Source of the DNA: Acidimicrobiia bacterium
GTDB lineage: Bacteria > Acidobacteriota > Vicinamibacteria > Vicinamibacterales > UBA2999
DNA length: 64,000 nt
NCBI GenBank assembly: GCA_016871275.1
Contig: VFZG01000008.1
Coordinates: 1 to 64,000 of the forward strand
Direction of reading: 5' to 3'
The stretch's first letter is position 1. Each line of letters opens with the position of its first letter. A program made the translations under genes and the position numbers. The notes under the pieces were generated by a model. It was given only the letters and a program-made list of their open reading frames with translations. It was not told the DNA's origin and ran no database searches. Below, in pieces: positions 58,224-64,000 of the stretch.

Positions 58224-58997
58224 TCACCGCAGAACAATCTTCAGCAGCTCAGCGCTGTTGAACAGCGAATGGCTCACGATCGGGCCGAGCGCGCTGCCGC
58301 GGATCAGGTACATGCTCCCCCACAGCGCCCCCAGGGCGCCGGTGATGATCGCCGCATCGTTGCCCTGCAGCGTATGCCCGAGGCCGAAGGCGATGCTGCA
58401 GATCAGCAACCCCTGCCACCGGCGGCCGAGATCGTGCGTGAAGCGATGGAGCAGGAACGCCCGCTGCAGTTCTTCACGCACGCCGCCGGCGACGATTGCG
58501 ACGAACAGGAACACCCAGACGCCGGATGGCGTGCGGAGCAGGGTCTCGAGCGGGTTGTTAGGGACGTTGTGCAGCTGGGGAGCGAAGCGCATGACGGCCG
58601 CCATCAGCACCAGCACCACGGTCAGGACGAACGGCACCGACAGCACGCCGCACGCAGCTTCGGCGAGGGCCGGGCGGCCGCCGAAGAACACGTCGAGCGG
58701 CCGTTCGCCGCGGCGTATCAGCAGCGCGACGATCAGCGTCAGCAGCATCACGGTGTCAAGCAGCGACAGCGCGAAGACGAAACGGGGCGACAGTGACTGG
58801 TCGGGGCCGGTTGGCGCCAAGCCAACGGCCATCAACAGGCCGCCGACCATGATCTGCGTCGGGTACCCGGAGCAAAGAAGTATTTCGGCCCAGATCGCGG
58901 CTGGTCTCGGTCCCAGGGCCACATACGGCACCGAATGCCCGGAACTATCACGTGGCTGAGGCGTCACCGCCCCGCTGGCTCTGTCGTCTTCCGTCAT
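58224..58997 (-). CDS. CPBP family intramembrane metalloprotease
   Basis: VAGGVREELQRAFLLHRF (EExxR-like) and IAFGLGHTLQGNDAAIITGALGALWGSMYL. Confidence 0.88.
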   Translation of the reverse strand: MTEDDRASGAVTPQPRDSSGHSVPYVALGPRPAAIWAEILLCSGYPTQIMVGGLLMAVGLAPTGPDQSLSPRFVFALSLLDTVMLLTLIVALLIRRGERPLDVFFGGRPALAEAACGVLSVPFVLTVVLVLMAAVMRFAPQLHNVPNNPLETLLRTPSGVWVFLFVAIVAGGVREELQRAFLLHRFTHDLGRRWQGLLICSIAFGLGHTLQGNDAAIITGALGALWGSMYLIRGSALGPIVSHSLFNSAELLKIVLR

Positions 58998-58998
58998 C

Positions 58999-59042
58999 TG
59001 TGATTTCTGTGCCTTCTGCGGCCCTGGGACTTCTGTGGCCGA
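58999..59042. repeat. TTCTGTGCC-type ~9-bp repeat (inverse orientation of the 648-680 type)
   Basis: ctgtgatttctgtgccttctgcggccctgggacttctgtggcc. Confidence 0.65.
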
Positions 59043-59059
59043 TGATAGATTAAAAAAGC

Positions 59060-60451
<1,392 letters not shown>

Positions 60452-60456
60452 CGGTC

Positions 60457-61923
60457 ATGCGGTTCTCTCTGAAGCAGCAGCAGGTGTTCGGCGTAACGGT
60501 GATGGTGGCGCTGATCGTCAGTGCGTTGAGCCTGCTGCACCTGGTCAACACCGCCGGCGTGCTGCTGGCCGAGAGCCGCGATCGGTTCGAGCTGTTCGGC
60601 AGCGCGGTCTATTCGCAGACCGCCGCGGCGATCGCGACGCCGGAGACCGCCTACCAGGACGTGCGCACCAGCAGGTTCGTGCAGTCGGCGCTCGAGTCGG
60701 CGCTCTACTCGCAGGACACGCTCGATGCGTCGATCGTCGACCCGGCGGGGATCGTCGTCGCGTCGAGCGATCCGGCGCAGATTGGCCGGGCCGTCGCGCG
60801 CCGGCCGCAGCTGAACGACCTGATGGCGATGAGCGGACTGGCCCGCCTGCGCGCCATTTACGCCGCGAACAACAACATCGAGTGGACCCAGCCGATGGCG
60901 CTCGGCGACCGGCCGTTCGGCGAGATTCGCATTGGCCTGACCACCGCGCTGGTGCAGCGCGACCTCAACGAGTCACTGCGGCCGTCGGCCCTCGCCGCCA
61001 GCATCGCGCTGCTGATCGCCGTCGTCACGTCACTGCTGCTCGCCCAGCTGGTGTTGCGGCCGATGCATATCATCCGCAGCAGCCTGTCGCGGCTGGGCCG
61101 CGGCGACCTTGGCGCGACGCTCGATCTCCGCGACGACGACGAGTTTCGCGAGCTGGGGGATGTGTTCGACCAGGTCAGCGCGCAGCTGAGGGCGGCATCG
61201 CCGGCGGGATTGACCCGAGCGCAACTCGCCGAGCTGTCGCGCCGCATTGCCATGGTCGGGCGCCTCACGGCCGGCGTGGCGCACGAGATGAAGAATCCGC
61301 TCAATGCGATGACCATTCATCTCGAGTTGCTGAAACAGAAACTCGCCCAGGGCAAGCCGGCGTCGATGCATGCCGACGTCATCGAGCAGGAGATTCGCCG
61401 CCTGGACGAACGCATCCAGGGCTTCCTGCGGTTCGTGCGTCCCGACGAGGTGAAGTTCGGCGCCGTGGCGCTGGCGCCGCTGCTTGGCAGCGTGCTGGAT
61501 GCCGTGCAGCTGGAAGCGCAACGCGCCAATGTGTCGATCGCGCGCCACTGCGGCGACGGCGCGCTGCTGGTGGAGGGTGATGCCGCGCAGCTGCGGGACG
61601 TGTTCCTCAACCTCGCGCAGAACGCGATCCAGGCCATGCCGAAGGGCGGGCGGCTGACGGTGTCTTGCGCAGCGCTGCCCGACCGCCGCGTGCGTGTGCG
61701 CGTCGAAGATACCGGGGTGGGCATCGCGCCCGAGAACCTCACCCGTATCTTTGAGCTCTACTACACGACCAAGGAGCGGGGGACAGGCGTAGGGTTGTCG
61801 ATGGTGTATCGCACGGTCCAGATTCACAACGGCGAGATCGACGTCGAATCCACGGTCGGGGTCGGCACGACGTTCATAGTCGTACTGCCAGCGGTGAGAC
61901 AAGAAGTGAGCAGTGAGCAGTGA
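60457..61923 (+). CDS. HAMP-domain sensor histidine kinase
   Basis: Two TM segments with sensor loop; VAHEMKNPLNAMTIHLELLK; FLNLAQNAIQAM; ERGTGVGLSMVYRTVQIHNG. Confidence 0.93.
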   Translation: MRFSLKQQQVFGVTVMVALIVSALSLLHLVNTAGVLLAESRDRFELFGSAVYSQTAAAIATPETAYQDVRTSRFVQSALESALYSQDTLDASIVDPAGIVVASSDPAQIGRAVARRPQLNDLMAMSGLARLRAIYAANNNIEWTQPMALGDRPFGEIRIGLTTALVQRDLNESLRPSALAASIALLIAVVTSLLLAQLVLRPMHIIRSSLSRLGRGDLGATLDLRDDDEFRELGDVFDQVSAQLRAASPAGLTRAQLAELSRRIAMVGRLTAGVAHEMKNPLNAMTIHLELLKQKLAQGKPASMHADVIEQEIRRLDERIQGFLRFVRPDEVKFGAVALAPLLGSVLDAVQLEAQRANVSIARHCGDGALLVEGDAAQLRDVFLNLAQNAIQAMPKGGRLTVSCAALPDRRVRVRVEDTGVGIAPENLTRIFELYYTTKERGTGVGLSMVYRTVQIHNGEIDVESTVGVGTTFIVVLPAVRQEVSSEQ

Positions 61924-61992
61924 GAAGTGAGCAGTGAGAAGTGTGCACGCTTCCTGCTTCTGACTTCTCACTTCTGACTTCTCACTTCTCCC
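61901..61992. repeat. GAGAAGT/GAGCAGT-type long hairpin repeat downstream of the histidine kinase
   Basis: aagaagtgagcagtgagcagtgagaagtgagcagtgagaagtgtgcacgcttcctgcttctgacttctcacttctgacttctcacttctccc. Confidence 0.88.
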
Positions 61993-62000
61993 TTGATAGG

Positions 62001-62543
62001 ATGAACGGCGTGCGCCTGACGGTCATCGTCCTGCTGGCGGCCTCACTCGGTGCCTGCGCCGCGAAGGCGCAGGTGCGCACCGAAGTGGCGATGCCGCTCC
62101 TCGATCCGCCACCGCCGCCGCCGCGCGTGGTGGCTGCCTACCTGCCGGAGCCCGAGCCGGTGGTGGCACCGCCGGTGGAACCGGTCGCGCCGCCCCGTGC
62201 TCCGGCGCGGCCCTCGCGCCCCGAACCGAAGCCGGAACCAGTGCCGCCTGCGCCAGACCCCGCTGGAGCCGCCGCCCGTCCCGTGCCGCCGTCGTTGACG
62301 CTCACGCCGACAGCGGGTTCTGAGGCGCAGACCGTGAACGCCATTCGCGGCTTGATGGCCCGCGCCTTGCGCGATCTCTCGCGGGTGAATGTCGCGACGC
62401 TGAACAACGATGGCCGCGCCCAGTTCGACACGGCGCGGCGCTTCATCCAGCAGGCCGAAGAGGCACTCAAGGGGCGCAACTTCGTGTTTGCGGGGAAACT
62501 CGCCGATAAGGCCGCGACCCTGGCGGCTGTTCTCGTTCGTTAG
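62001..62543 (+). CDS. Pro-rich putative lipoprotein
   Basis: Lipobox AASLGACAAK; Pro-rich middle; C-terminal AEEALKGRNFVFAGKLADKAATLAAVLVR. Confidence 0.75.
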   Translation: MNGVRLTVIVLLAASLGACAAKAQVRTEVAMPLLDPPPPPPRVVAAYLPEPEPVVAPPVEPVAPPRAPARPSRPEPKPEPVPPAPDPAGAAARPVPPSLTLTPTAGSEAQTVNAIRGLMARALRDLSRVNVATLNNDGRAQFDTARRFIQQAEEALKGRNFVFAGKLADKAATLAAVLVR

Positions 62544-62548
62544 CGCAC
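62493..62548 (+). repeat. Left copy of a 56-bp imperfect direct repeat flanking the methylase
   Basis: gggaaactcgccgataaggccgcgaccctggcggctgttctcgttcgttagcgcac; 45/56 identical (counted by eye) to 63478-63533. Confidence 0.85.
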
Positions 62549-62638
62549 GGCGCACCCCCGGGGGTCATTGACCGTGCTGCGATCAGGAGGCGCGGGTTTG
62601 CCCGTTCCAGGCCGTCGGTTAGACTGCGATTGGCGCAG

Positions 62639-63442
62639 ATGCCCGTCATCACCCGCACCCGTCCGGACGCCCTGCAGCCGCCTCTGAAATGGGCTGGCGG
62701 GAAGCGGTGGCAGGTTCCGCACATCAAGTCCTTATGGGAGCCACACGCCCATCGTCGACTGATTGAGCCGTTCGCTGGTGGTTTGGCTGTCACGCTAGGC
62801 GTGCAGCCGGAACGGGCGCTGCTCAACGATGCCAACCCACATCTGATCAACTTCTACCGCTGGCTCAAGAAGGGCCTCCGCACCTCCATTGCCATGGAGA
62901 ACGACGAAGGCCTGTTCTACCAGCACCGTGATCGGTTCAACGCGCTGGTGCGCGCCGGGGAGTCAGATTCTCGAGAGTCTGCGGCGCTGTTCTACTACTT
63001 GAATCGGACCGGTTATAACGGCCTGTGCCGCTTCAATAGCCGGGGCGATTTCAACGTCCCATTCGGGAGCTACAAGACCATCACGTATGCCAGGTCGTTC
63101 GCGGCGCACCGCGAGGCGTTTGCCGATTGGGAGTTTACGACCGGGGATTTTGCCGAGATTCCTCTCGACAGAGACGACTTCGTGTACGCCGATCCGCCGT
63201 ACGACGTGGAGTTCACGGCCTATTCGCCGGGCGGGTTCTCTTGGGACGATCAGAGGAGGACGGCGGAGCTGCTGGCCATGCACAGTGGTCCGGTGGTGCT
63301 GGTCAACCTGTCCACGCCGAGAATCGATTCGATGTACCGCAAGCTCGGCTACGAGGTGCGCTATCTCGACGCGCCCCGGCGGATCAGTTGCAATGGCAAC
63401 CGGCGCCCGGCCAGGGAAATACTCGCAACTCGCAACCTATGA
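62639..63442 (+). CDS. D12-class N6-adenine DNA methyltransferase (Dam-like)
   Basis: PPLKWAGGKRWQVPHI; IEPFAGGLAVTL; FVYADPPYDVEFTAY (DPPY); NRTGYNGLCRFNSRGDFNVPFG. Confidence 0.94.
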   Translation: MPVITRTRPDALQPPLKWAGGKRWQVPHIKSLWEPHAHRRLIEPFAGGLAVTLGVQPERALLNDANPHLINFYRWLKKGLRTSIAMENDEGLFYQHRDRFNALVRAGESDSRESAALFYYLNRTGYNGLCRFNSRGDFNVPFGSYKTITYARSFAAHREAFADWEFTTGDFAEIPLDRDDFVYADPPYDVEFTAYSPGGFSWDDQRRTAELLAMHSGPVVLVNLSTPRIDSMYRKLGYEVRYLDAPRRISCNGNRRPAREILATRNL

Positions 63443-63612
63443 CGCCGCGCTCAGTTAAGCCACGGGCGTCGGGGACCAGGAAACTCGCCGACACGTCCGC
63501 TACCATGGCGACCGTTCTCGTCCGTTGGTGCACTTCTGCGCAAACTTGCGCTATCGCGACCGTTTGGCTTGCCGAAAAATTCTCGTTAAGCGAAAATCGA
63601 GCGAATAATTAG
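63439..63612 (+). other. 57-codon ORF overlapping the methylase stop (ATGA); possibly a displaced gene end rather than a real CDS
   Basis: In-frame KLADTSATMATVLVR matches the C-terminus of the upstream lipoprotein (KLADKAATLAAVLVR*). Confidence 0.4.
63478..63533 (+). repeat. Right copy of a 56-bp imperfect direct repeat flanking the methylase
   Basis: aggaaactcgccgacacgtccgctaccatggcgaccgttctcgtccgttggtgcac. Confidence 0.85.
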
Positions 63613-63693
63613 GATCTGGCCGAAAAGCTCGATATATTGCGGACGACCTAACAAAAAAACCCAACATGTAGTGTTCTAAGTACTTGACAACAA

Positions 63694-63924
63694 ATGGTTG
63701 CAAGCGCATATTTGGCGACGCACGCGAAAACGACTCTTCGATCGCCAGGCACTCCCAGTGGCCCGGTGATTGAGCCGGATCGCAAGCACTTAACGAAGAG
63801 ATTCAGCGATTCAGGAACAAAGTCGGATCCGCGCGTATTAGCCAAATTTAAAGCGTTCGAAGTAGACAGGGCGATTGACCCTTGGGGGAGGGGTGTCGCC
63901 ATGCGGAGGAAGAAGCATGCGTGA
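63694..63924 (+). CDS. Hypothetical small protein at the start of an AT-richer tract
   Basis: 76-aa ORF; overlaps an ATG (63917) that stays open to the window end. No family recognised. A promoter-like element (63684-63712) implies the true start may be internal. Confidence 0.3.
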   Translation: MVASAYLATHAKTTLRSPGTPSGPVIEPDRKHLTKRFSDSGTKSDPRVLAKFKAFEVDRAIDPWGRGVAMRRKKHA

Positions 63925-64000
63925 AGGCGCTTCTCAGAAAGGCCTGTCGGCCTCGCCGGCCGGGCAGACAGTCAGTTCAGCATCATCCAGTTCAGAGACG

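Overview
The window is a GC-rich, gene-dense chromosomal segment. Gene content (CHRD, DUF2723, PQQ dehydrogenase, ABC-F, HTH-REC and NtrBC-type regulators) suggests an Acidobacteriota/Vicinamibacteria-like organism, but this is inference only. Well-supported blocks are: rplU-rpmA-obgE-nadD-rsfS-comF; dprA-topA-trmFO-xerC; hslV-hslU; an acyl-CoA carboxylase set (carboxyltransferase beta, biotin carboxylase, BCCP); TamB-Omp85-SurA-like envelope genes; two NtrB/NtrC-like two-component pairs; lysA-tmk; and an ABC-F ATPase. The main unusual signals are: (1) a dispersed family of short degenerate tandem repeats with about 7-9 bp period, often folding into long imperfect hairpins, at gene junctions and also in frame inside xerC, comF, a SurA-like gene, tmk and an ABC-F linker; (2) an imperfect 56-bp direct repeat (45/56 identical by eye) flanking a D12-class adenine methylase at the edge of an AT-richer tract that runs out of the window; (3) a tightly overlapping five-gene operon (CYTH - PLD-like - pteridine-reductase-like SDR - FolB-like - methyltransferase); (4) a radical SAM protein with a SPASM-like module N-terminal to the core, a CX3CX4C cysteine motif and a C-terminal beta-sandwich-like tail; (5) several gene remnants or frameshifts (cytochrome c, Na+/alanine symporter, SMP-30). 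No rRNA, tRNA or CRISPR array was recognised by eye. All family calls come from reading the translations; no database search was run.
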